NCBI RefSeq assembly: GCF_020882245.1
Contig: NC_083597.1
Span: 76,238,152 to 76,302,151 of the forward strand
From: Rhopalosiphum padi
Lineage: Eukaryota > Arthropoda > Insecta > Hemiptera > Aphididae
Length of the DNA: 64,000 bases
Reading direction: 5' to 3'
The translations under genes were made by a program, and so were the position numbers. Below are positions 54,701 through 64,000 of the stretch, piece after piece (the stretch's first letter is position 1; each line of letters starts with the position of its first letter). The notes under the pieces were generated by a model, which saw only the letters and a list, made by a program, of their open reading frames with translations, was not told the origin of the DNA and ran no database searches.

Positions 54701-57640
54701 GTTGTTTTGAGATAGCTAATCGTTATGTTATTCTAACCGCATTTTGCTATGTACACTTCAATACACAAAAGTGTTCGTGAACAATTTTTTAAATTTTAGT
54801 TTTCATATTCATTTTACGTCGCACAATAACTAGTTATAAAGTTTATTTTTTCTGTCTGTCTGTCTGTCTGTCCGAGTGTTCATCGGTATTGACTGATCAG
54901 TCAATCGTTTCCCATTGGTTTGTAGTATTATGATTAGTTTATTTTTAGTATTCCTTATCGCGAAAATAAAAATATTATGTCCTCGAAAATAGTTTATTTT
55001 ATCCACCGTTTAAAAGGCGCAGAGAACATAAATAGTATGAAACGCGGGGCGTTGGGGCGGAAGTGTTTTTTTTTTTATCCAATATTGATTAGGTATATAT
55101 TTTGTGTTTACTGCTTCACCGAATACCAAAACATTCCACAACGCTCAAATATATATTTTAACAACGTGTGTATCATAATAATTAGTATATATTTTATAAT
55201 TATTATGCTATACAGTGTTTACAGTGTTATAGCGTACAGGAAATCTGTTTATTAATAATTACCAAGTACCAATTATTGAAATTCATTATAACATTTATAA
55301 CAATAAATAATGTAATAATATTACATACTATAACGTTACAGTGATCGCGTGATAGTACTATCCGATAATGTTACTAAATTATTTTTATCAAATTAAATCT
55401 GATGAATTATACGATATGGAAAATATCTCGCAAATCGCCAAGATCAAGGATCATTTGTAAATTTCACGACGCAGAACGATAATAATAATAGTATGCACCT
55501 ACTTGTGAATTAACATAATAATTTACACTCGCGCGTGTCCATAGTTTATTCCGCGTTCTCTTCAGAAAAATCAAAACCAAAAAAACCGACTGTGCGATCC
55601 GCATACTAATTATTTACTATAATAATAACTTTATATTATCTATGGCGAGGCCGCCGGCCGAATAAACAAAAATATGAGGTCGACCAATTGTGCGCGCAAG
55701 ACCGATGCACGCCATAATATCATTGCCACCTTATCACTTATACGGGATTTATAATAATTCAGATGGGCGTGATGATGTTATTATGGGAATGTCTATAATG
55801 GGTATTTGATTAAATATTAACTAGTGCGTAAAACACTATCTCGTCAACATTGTATTATTATTAAATCGAATTCGGTCGGATGGTGCAGACGAGGGATGTT
55901 AATGTGCAATGTAACGCTATACACGTTTGGGTTTGCAGTGACAAAAGTATAGACCAATGCTGCCGGCGCAAACGATGTCCACTCGTCCAACCAAAACAAT
56001 AAAAGATAAAATAACAAAAATGGCGATTTATCCGTAGATGAGGAAAAAAATGTCAGATAATTTGAAATTTGTGTAATACGTTCTACTACTAATACCAGTG
56101 ATTCTCAATGTTATACGACCCCCAAATGAAATGTTCAATTTTTTCATGACATCATAAAATATTTTTTTCATACACGCGCATAGATTATCATCATGTATTC
56201 GCGACACCCAAGATCAGAATCACTGTTCTATAGAAAATTGATTTACATGTTATATAAATTATATATTATATATTGTGTATCTATAGTGTGATTTCATCTA
56301 AAATTATCAATTGAAATGTACATAATTTTTTTTTGGACAACAGCAGGGGGTACAGAGAGGGCATAAAATAACGATGATTATGTGACTGCAATTGGCTTTT
56401 TACTACGTTCGATTTCTAATGTTCATTTCAACAACCTTTTTTAGTTATTTAAATCTTACAGGCAATTAATATTTATTACGATAATAATTTAAGTTTACAA
56501 TAATTATTGTATTTCATGCAATCAGCATTACGGATGGCGGTTCAAGTATATAATATAAATTATAATACCTACAATTATATGTTATATGATTTGTTTTGTG
56601 CGAAGTGGTATAAAAGTTTCCTTAGGATTTAAATCCAACAAAACGCTATTGATACGTAGCGAATGAAAGAATATTTACGATTTGTATGCCCACGTGACGC
56701 CTTATTATATTATATTATACGCTTCATACACTTCCTATACGGATTATTATTTGTTTCGCTGCCTGTGTGTAAACTTTTTACGGTCACATCTATAGAATAA
56801 CGCGTATTGCAGTTTGTAAGCTTCGGAATTCGGATACCTGTTTGTTAAAACAATAATATTGTATTGCATCCACAATGATAATATTATTTTACTCGTTTTG
56901 ATGTAACCTAACAACAATATCATTTGTGTATAGGTACTGGCAACTATATAAATATATATTGTACACAATTATATGCATAGCGTTCGAGTTTTTTAACCAC
57001 ACGCTGTTATTATGAAACGTGCCGTTTTTACGCGATTCGTGCGCATGGCATTATTACAATCCGTTTATTTAGTTTTCAGAATATGTCCGAACGGCACGTG
57101 GACCCGATCGAGAAAATAATAATTTAACTAGAATCATAAATGTATAATAATGCAATAACATGTTTCTCAAACGCGTAATCGTGGTATCTCATATGAATTC
57201 GAAAATAATAATTTTAGATTGGTCATCAAACAAAAAACAAAACATAACATAGCAAAAAACAACAACATTTTATGTTGATATTATTTAAAAAAACATTTCA
57301 ATATTTTTCGATGGAAATATATTTTTAGTAGTTTAAAAATAGTAACTAATTGGCAACAACTGATATACTTAACGTCTTATATACATATCAAACTCTAATA
57401 TACCTATAACATTCTACCTATATATATATATACCGATTTTATTATCACAAATATAATATATATGTGTGTATTTTTTTAATTACAGTTGACTGGCAAGAAG
57501 AATTGATGAAACACAGGGATTGGTACCTGTCTCAAAATTCGGTCATTTGCGATGAAAACAAAAGAACAAAGAAACCCTGCGTTAAGGTGAACATGCTGGC
57601 TGGAGTTGAAGGCTCATTTAGAAAGCTCGAAGTAGACTAA
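48733..57640 (+). CDS. CRAL-TRIO domain protein (alpha-tocopherol-transfer-protein-like lipid carrier), 6 coding exons
   Basis: Exons 48733-48880, 49458-49620, 50189-50438, 52084-52194, 52295-52400 and 57486-57640 join through GT-AG introns into 933 nt (310 aa plus TAA). Residues about 10-80 form the CRAL-TRIO N-terminal helical domain: IMEWMRKQPHLP, then DERRIRLFLILCKNSLERTK, then the YYTLKSMVPEFFGNRDP stretch. Residues about 100-255 form the Sec14-like lipid pocket: IFVFDLKDITMAHL, YPLRIQEIHILNMP, then LKKKIANRIKIH, and ILPLDYGG near the end. The C-terminal tail carries VDWQEELMKHRDWYL. Length and order match the insect retinaldehyde-binding / alpha-tocopherol transfer / clavesin-type proteins, soluble carriers of hydrophobic ligands; the ligand cannot be read from sequence. 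ATG 48733 was chosen because it opens the conserved part; the frame extends upstream to 48703 only through a TTG. An AG (ATAACAG) sits 2 nt before this ATG, so a 5'UTR intron is possible. Intron 5 is about 5.1 kb and intron 3 about 1.6 kb. Confidence 0.95.
51391..51420. repeat. (AAT)n microsatellite inside CRAL-TRIO intron 3
   Basis: AAT run of about nine units, one unit imperfect. Confidence 0.85.
52401..57485 (+). other. Long intron 5 of the CRAL-TRIO gene with GC-richer patches
   Basis: The intron separates exon 5 (ending LPLDYGG...ELIG) from the last exon. It is mostly AT-rich, but about 53190-53760 and about 55500-56000 are GC- and CpG-richer and hold CpG words, CGTG boxes and AAT runs. 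A minus-strand frame of 84 codons (53531-53785) lies in the first patch but has no recognisable domain. Other contents are (TCTG)n at 54851-54872 and a GTGGGG...CCCCAC inverted repeat at 52825-52860. No second coding gene could be read. Confidence 0.6.
54851..54872. repeat. (TCTG)n microsatellite inside CRAL-TRIO intron 5
   Basis: Five TCTG units. Confidence 0.9.
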
Positions 57641-58058
57641 CATTGTGTGTTTCATATTTTGTAGAAATAATGTTTTTTTTTTAGTTAGTGAATGATTTAT
57701 TTTTTATTTTATTTTTAAGTTAATCCGACATAGACTCAATAGGTTATATTATATACAGTGTTTAGTTTTGGTCGGTGATAATAACTTGCGTTTTTTTTTA
57801 TGTAATTTATGCATAGTGGTGTAAGTCAATCTTTCATTATATTTTAAATAGTAACTGTACAATTGTATGTGAAAAAAAAATATAGTTTATACTATTCTTA
57901 ACTTCTTTTGAGTTCATTTTTATTATACGCTCAACCATTATGCAGTTATAAGTATTTATAGCTTTTGGCTGTACGATTTCCGCAGGTTTATATGAATACA
58001 AATGGTTCAACACGTAAGCACCAACCTAAGACCCTGTACAATATATTACATAATTTTA

Positions 58059-58068
58059 AATAAATAAA
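58059..58068 (+). terminator. Poly(A) signal of the CRAL-TRIO gene
   Basis: Two overlapping AATAAA hexamers (58059-58064 and 58063-58068) lie about 420 nt after the stop codon, followed by an A-rich stretch. They are the best-placed 3' end signal before the convergent signal on the other strand. Confidence 0.55.
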
Positions 58069-58113
58069 AACAAAAAAACGACCCAACAACTACACGTGCG
58101 TTTGAGAAATACA

Positions 58114-58119
58114 TTTATT
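58114..58119 (-). terminator. Possible poly(A) signal for the minus-strand candidate gene
   Basis: AATAAA on the minus strand about 140 nt past the putative stop at 58257. It faces the plus-strand poly(A) signal at 58059-58068, which would make a compact tail-to-tail gene pair. Confidence 0.35.
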
Positions 58120-58256
58120 AAAATTACTGTGAAAACTTATATTTGTTTGAAATTTTCGTATACCTCATAATAATTTTTCGGCCAAACTCCAAATAGACGT
58201 TCGTAGAATGTTAATAATAATTATACTTAATATATTGTTTGTTTTTATCCTAATGA

Positions 58257-59432
58257 TTACATCAGTGCTTGAATTGTAGTGAAGTAGCGAGAGTTCTTCT
58301 ATTGTTTAAAAAAAATATATTTTAAGAATACCCTATAGTTACCAATACTTTTTTATTAGAACTGAAGAATGATACGCTCCTTTTTACAAAATATTTTTTA
58401 ACAGACATTTTTTTTGTAATTTTTATTTCTTAAAATTAAGAAACTACATAATAATTAGAAAAAATTTAATTGATTTAAATTTAAAAAAAAACATAAACAT
58501 GTTTATTTTAAAAGTCAATGAATTACTATCGATAAAAATTATTTATGTTAATCACTTACAAAAAGTAGTGACTGGCATACTCGTGCATTGTAGTTCTTTG
58601 TTTGAAGGTCGATGGATGTTCCCCGGTTCCCCCTAAAAATTATGACAAATTCAATCATTTTACAAGACATACATTTTTTACGAGTCTGTGTTTTCACTTT
58701 TGTTTATTTTTCCAAATTTGAGCACTGTTACGTCTTAGAACAATTATTAACATTTTTCATTCATTCGATTATATACAGTTAACCTAATGTATGTAAACAT
58801 TATTTATACTTATAGAACATGTATACGTTATTTCATCGAATTTTCAATACCCTTAAAAAAAAAAAATGTCATTTTCAACAGACTAGACGTTTTTAATATG
58901 AAGTTTATTTTTATATCATCGAAATTGTAACGTTTCAGCGAAATATTAAATAATATTTTATTTTTATTGAGATAATAACGCAGACAAGAATGAACATAAA
59001 AAATTATAACGCGTCGAGCGAATATAAATAAATGCAATATAAAATATAAAATCAATCACAGATTACTGTAAAATTATTCAATGAGTATCATATATTTATA
59101 TACTGTTGCGATATAATGATATTAAATCGATGTTTAGAGAGGGCCGAAGGGAGAATGCATTTTTAGATGAAACAGACGATGTTAAGTTATTCTTATGATT
59201 ATTATTGTTCTCGATATAATGGTTTGATATCATCATGTGTTAACATTTTTAAATTATTATAATAATCTACTATGACTTATAATAAAATATCACTGTACTT
59301 GACAACGCCGTTAATCCGTCTCCACCTTGAATTTCCATTATTTCCAATATCAATACATTTTAATATTTCGATTATAATTTCGGATTTATAATCCTTCATT
59401 GTGAACTCCAATATCCCATTTTCGATTAAGAC
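58257..59432 (-). CDS. Possible 3' end of an unrecognised minus-strand gene (three putative exons)
   Basis: Three minus-strand blocks join in one frame. The first is 59432-59299, after acceptor GCAGTTTCAG; its frame begins VLIENGILEF and contains KSEIIIEILKC and SRWRRINGVV. The second is 58632-58560, after ATTTTTAG and ending at donor GTAAGTG; its frame contains GTSIDLQTKNYNARVC. The third is 58298-58257, after AAACAATAG; it reads KNSRYFTTIQALM and stops at TAA. The splice phases agree (134 + 73 = 207 nt) and an AATAAA follows at 58119-58114. Only one frame of the first block is open; it also exists as a 55-codon ORF starting at ATG 59444. The second block is open in all three frames, so another reading (containing GEHPSTFKQRTTMHEY, through a different upstream donor) is possible. 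No family was recognised, and no upstream exons were found with confidence in 59.4-63.6 kb. The gene, if real, is convergent with the CRAL-TRIO gene. Confidence 0.33.
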
Positions 59433-62400
59433 CTGAAACTGCATGAGGTATTAATAATATGTACCATTTTATAATATACTATACTCAAATATCGATAATT
59501 TAGCGTTGCTAAGATAATCGTTTAAAATTTTAATTAAAGATTAATTAATTTAATTCTAGACCTTTTATTACGTAATATGCTCTGATTTTAAATTATTGTA
59601 AATTTGGACATTAAAGACTATGTTTCGTATAGACTGAGGATTTTTTTTGTTTTTCATTGTTAAATGTATACATAATGATTTTCATAATAATTAATACCTA
59701 CATTGTCTCGAAACAATGTGCACTCAGACAGTTAGTTGTCTATATAAAAATATACAACGAAACTTTACCCACATTATATATTTACAACTGTAAATAGTTA
59801 AAAATTCCTTATTTAAATCATCGTTAATCACCTATAGTCCTAAAGGATTTAAAGTGTAACTAGCTTAATCGTTAATTAAGTATAGAATAATTACCGTTAA
59901 GACTTTATGTGTTTATTGTTGTCATCATATTATATTGATTTTAAGTAACTAATAGATATAAATTATTCAAATACACGTTACTTGATCGTAAATAATTAAT
60001 CGCATCAAATGTATCGTTTTCTATTTAGATTTTTATAAAAGTAAAATAAAAATATCTTTAGGGAAATGTATACAATAACAATAATTGAAATACTAAAAAT
60101 TAATTTTACAATCGATTACAATATGTGTTTCGAGGAAAATCTTCAGTATTATTATTGATATAATTGGTGCATAAATGTTTTATTTTAACTGCTCTATCTC
60201 GGTAAATGCTTTGTATATTTAATAGTTTTCTTTTTTCTGTTCTATTTAATTAAAAAGTAATGCTAGTAATTTTAAAATTCGTAATGAAAACTCAAAGTAA
60301 TTTCAATAGCTATTTCGCAGTCCCCAGAATTTTAGGAAAAAGTCCTATTTCATTATAATATAGGAACATTAGGAACTAATATAAATTATAGGTAATTTAC
60401 GATAAATTGTCAGGCTGTTAATTATTTAAGATCAATTGATGGGATACCAAATTATTCAATAATTATATTATAAAAAGTCCTACCAGTGATAAGACACTTC
60501 AAACGTTCAAGGTTTTTAAGATCTTAACCAAATAAACGAGGAAGTTTGTTAACATAGTGATCATATGAATTAGTTATTATATTATACATTAAATAATTAT
60601 TTAAGGTTTGGAATAAGAAATAATATTACGTTCTACCTACTCTATTTAAATATTTAATCGTATCAAGAATAACATGAATCATAAATTAGAGTTTCCAACA
60701 CTTGAAATGATTAAGGTTATATAAAAGGGGATAACCGATTAACAGACACGAGAATTAAAAAAGAATTTGTGTAACTAATTACTTAAAACGATGTGGTATA
60801 TTTTTTTTTATTTTACTTCGTTTAAAATACTATTTAACATTTTTTATAATATTGTACCTACTTGATTATAGTTTGTAATTAATGAACTCGGTGAAATTTT
60901 TCAAAATTGAATGAACAATTGTTGGCTGCTGCCTTGAAACATAATATATTAATATAGTGATGTAATTAATATTATGATAATAACATTAAGTATATACAGT
61001 GATTTGTCTGAATATGTGGGGGTGTGTATAATAGCTACAAAAACAAATGTTTTTCAATAATTATTTTATAAACAACTCATTATAACATATAATTTTTATA
61101 TATGTGTTATGATTTCCAAGGCTATTATGTTTAATTTGTTTTTGACTAGTTAAATATTTTTTTTAAAAAGATAAAATTCAAATAAAATAATTTTGTTAAA
61201 TCAGTATTACATTTTAGTTTATAACATATTTTAGTGATAAATATTTTTACAAAAAAAAAAAAAGGCAAAATAAATGAAACAATTAAAGTGTATATTTTAA
61301 AACACTTTTTAAATATTTTTTTCCTTTGTATACTGCTTTATTTTTATTTTTTTCAGTATATATAAACTGTAGCAATTGATATGATGTTATTTTATAGATA
61401 AAAAAAAAATGATTAAATAAAATACCTAGTGCACGTCAAATTATTTTCATCAATATGGGTAATATGATAATGTATATTATTTTAATATAATATCGATGTT
61501 AATGACAATAGATTTGGAAGATACGGGGACTATGATGATTTTATTAGTTACCTAGTTATTAATATTATTCTATCAAAATTTATCATTTTTAAAAAAAAGT
61601 TATAAATATTATAAGTATTATATCCAAAATTAAATACATTTTATATTTTCGTAAAACTATTTTATTGACTATTATCTTAAAATAAACATTTTAACAACTC
61701 ATAAACTATAGTTGATCAATTTTTGACTTAGGTGGTATATTAAAATTTTCAAAAAATTATCCACTAAATAACTTACTAAAAAAAAAAGTTCTAATTTAAA
61801 CAACAAAAGTTTGTATCTCTACAGAACACTCTTTAAGTAGTATTATAAAGGTCTGAAATTATGGTGTTTAAGAATATTTATAAATCACAGAAATCAAAAT
61901 TTGAACAAATGTATTATTTGAATAAATAAAATGTTAAAAATCATAATCAAAAATTATAATAATTATAATCTTATAAAAATATGCCTATTTAAATTACGGG
62001 CTAGTAAAGAACAATTTCTTATATAAGTTATACTTAAGCGTAAATTTCTGAATACCGTCAACTAACACGATCTAATGAACAGTATTATGCATGGTGTCAT
62101 ATTATATTTAATTTTAATGTTTACTATTTTGTCTTCATTTTTTCGAAAGAAGTTTTTACATTATTTTACCGTACTTTGTGAACTTTAAAAGTTACTAAAA
62201 ATTCATTGACGACTTATAAGTAACATACACTTTTATTGTAGAAAAAAAACTATTTGGGCCATTTTCCTAAGTTATCAACATTTTACATGCATTTTGAAGT
62301 TCATTTTTACTAATTATTTGAATCGTTTGATAAAACATTATTTTATTGCTTGCAAGGTTGGACGAAAATATAAACCTAATATTTTCATTCGAATTACCGA

Positions 62401-63666
62401 AAAATTCATTCTCAGTTATTCCGTCCTCAATCGTATTCTACAAATTTAATTTTTTATTTGAAAAAATAAGGTTCTTTTATTATTAAATTTATATAATACA
62501 TTTTATGCGAGTTATGTAATATCATGGTTGTTTGTGATATACTTGATACATCCAAAAATTCAAGTTTTACTCAAAAATTACAATGTAATTCTTGTACTAG
62601 TTTTTTTTTTCTAAGAACAAAAAAATCAATACCACATCGTATTTATAGCGACGTTGTTAAATAAATTTTAATGCAGACAATATATTTGTATAAATGTACA
62701 ATATTAATTAATCTGCTTATTTGAATATAATGGTATAAATTATAAATTTAAATCATAATTATTATAAATTAAAAATTTATTTATTTTAAATTATAAATCG
62801 TAAATTTATTTATTTTAAATTATAAATCGTAAATTTATTTATTTTAAATTATAAATTGTAAATTTATATATAACCGGTTTACTATAAAGTTGTATTATGA
62901 CTTTTCTCAAAAGCTATACTAACTCCGATAATAGTACAATACCGAGATCTAGTGGAAAAGTATACAATTACACAAATAACGTTATAAGGCGACTTGAAAC
63001 AAAAATTGGTAATATTTTTAATATTATTAACGTCCTAGTGTTCTAAATAAAAGAAAAAAAATTATAACAAAATATAACACCTAATAACATTTAGTATTCA
63101 GGTTTTTAAGAATACAATTGTTTACATCCTTGAAATACTGAATTTAATTTATTTAAATATATTAATAATATCTACAGTAATTTAATAGTGTTGAAGTGGC
63201 AGTAGGTACAGATATCGCATGTCACCTTGTGTTCCAAATTTAATTTATTATAAGTACCTACCAACAAAATAACTATATCAACCATAGTAGGTAAATATTA
63301 TATTATTGTAAAACTACAATATATACTGCATATAGTGCATGGGTTTTTAATATTATTCAAATGAATATAATTATTGGATATTTGTACCGTAATCATAATT
63401 GGACGATTGTATTTGATGACTATGCTCTATGTTTATTAAACCTAAAATAATAAGTTTTTAATATTTTGATAATAATAATAAGCAGATATAGTTTAATAAC
63501 ATTTTTAACACTGAAATAAACATAGTTATTCATTTTGTAAGTAACAATTTAATAATTAAAAAAAAAAAAACGAAACAAAATAATTATAAATGTATTAATA
63601 TTTAATATCATAGATAAGTTAGATAACCGCCAATTAATTCCGTTGGTATAAATACCTTTCTTTTGA
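59433..63666. other. AT-rich sequence between the minus-strand candidate exons and the right-edge exons
   Basis: If the candidate gene at 58257-59432 is real, its upstream exons or 5' intron should be here, but none stood out. It contains the 29-bp minisatellite. Confidence 0.6.
62773..62868. repeat. 29-bp minisatellite, 3.3 copies
   Basis: Three tandem 29-bp units at 62773-62801, 62802-62830 and 62831-62859 (AAATTTATTTATTTTAAA, then TTATAAATCGT) are nearly identical, the third with TTGT for TCGT, followed by a partial fourth. Related AT-rich sequence precedes it from about 62735. Confidence 0.9.
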
Positions 63667-63789
63667 TCACACACGGCACACGTGTCTATAATAATTAAAA
63701 TACTTCGTGACACGCTCTGTGGCCTCGGGTAAAATGACCGCTTTTTTCCAATAGACTTTCATTGGAGACTTTTTAAGCAACTGATACAT
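63667..63789 (-). CDS. Possible small ORF or start exon, minus strand, 40 codons
   Basis: A 40-residue frame from ATG 63789 to TGA 63667 begins MYQLLKKSPMKVYWKKAVIL and is basic, with balanced codon use unlike the AT-rich surroundings. It may be a start exon (weak donor at ACGAA|GTATTT) or a chance frame in the promoter of the plus-strand exon at 63863. It faces that exon head-to-head with 73 bp between the two ATGs. No family recognised. Confidence 0.22.
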   Translation of the reverse strand: MYQLLKKSPMKVYWKKAVILPEATERVTKYFNYYRHVCRV

Positions 63790-63862
63790 GTTGACCAATG
63801 TTACCGGTTAAATTCGAAATAAATTATACCGCGGAATAAACTTTAAAGGATAATAATGCAAC

Positions 63863-63900
63863 ATGCACAGGTTTCAGTTGTTTAAAACTCAGATTATAAG
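63863..63900 (+). CDS. Possible first coding exon of a gene running off the right edge
   Basis: ATG at 63863 in a CAACATG context opens MHRFQLFKTQII and ends two bases into a codon at a strong donor (AAG|GTGAGTG, 63901). It lies just downstream of a GC-richer block at 63640-63840 that could be its promoter and leader. An out-of-frame upstream ATG (63856) weakens the case. The next exon would be beyond the window. Confidence 0.3.
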
Positions 63901-64000
63901 GTGAGTGATTATTATGTTACTATTCCACATGGCTGATAGCAGAAAACAAAAGATTCTGGTCAAAAATTCTGATTTCAAATTTATTGGATACTACTCAGTA

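Noticed and set aside
1..64000. tRNA, rRNA and spliceosomal RNA genes, CRISPR arrays
   Set aside because: No box A/box B pair, snRNA core or regularly spaced repeat-spacer pattern was seen by eye; a covariance-model search was not possible.

Overview
The window is a stretch of AT-rich animal nuclear DNA, most likely from an aphid (Hemiptera: Aphididae). The evidence is the very low G+C, the abundant TATAATATTAT, AATAAT and GTAGGTA words, short GT-AG exons separated by AT-rich introns, and remains of insect-type non-LTR retrotransposons. It is not bacterial: no long ORFs, operons or ribosome-binding sites are present, and most open frames of 60-130 codons are chance openings in AT-rich DNA.

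Two multi-exon protein-coding genes can be read with confidence. (1) On the minus strand at 19205-24516 a seven-exon gene encodes a secreted pancreatic-lipase-family protein of 322 residues. It has a signal peptide and a complete Ser149-Asp176-His240 triad. (2) On the plus strand at 48733-57640 a six-exon gene encodes a 310-residue CRAL-TRIO (Sec14-like, alpha-tocopherol-transfer-protein-like) lipid-binding protein. A GC-richer promoter/5'UTR block precedes it and a clear poly(A) signal follows it.

Several weaker gene signals lie near these two. Tail-to-tail with the CRAL-TRIO gene, at 58257-59432 on the minus strand, three small putative exons join in frame and end before an AATAAA. They may be the 3' end of an unrecognised gene. 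At the right edge a GC-richer block (about 63640-63900) holds two possible start exons in head-to-head orientation. A large GC- and CpG-richer block at about 5100-6000 looks like another promoter or 5' exon, but no protein could be read from it. Smaller GC-rich islands with short ORFs occur at about 30485-30600 and 37845-37945.

Mobile DNA is decayed. A broken non-LTR element lies at 17401-18525 (ORF1-like piece plus the C-terminal end of a reverse transcriptase). A possible reverse-transcriptase palm fragment lies at 40807-41001, and a hAT-like terminus rich in GATATC repeats ends at 36046. Simple repeats (TA, TG, AAT, AAAC, TCTG) and a 29-bp minisatellite (62773-62868) are scattered through the rest, which is otherwise featureless AT-rich intergenic or intronic sequence. 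No rRNA, tRNA or CRISPR array was found. I did not find a convincing new biological system; the unexplained putative exons and GC islands are the best leads.
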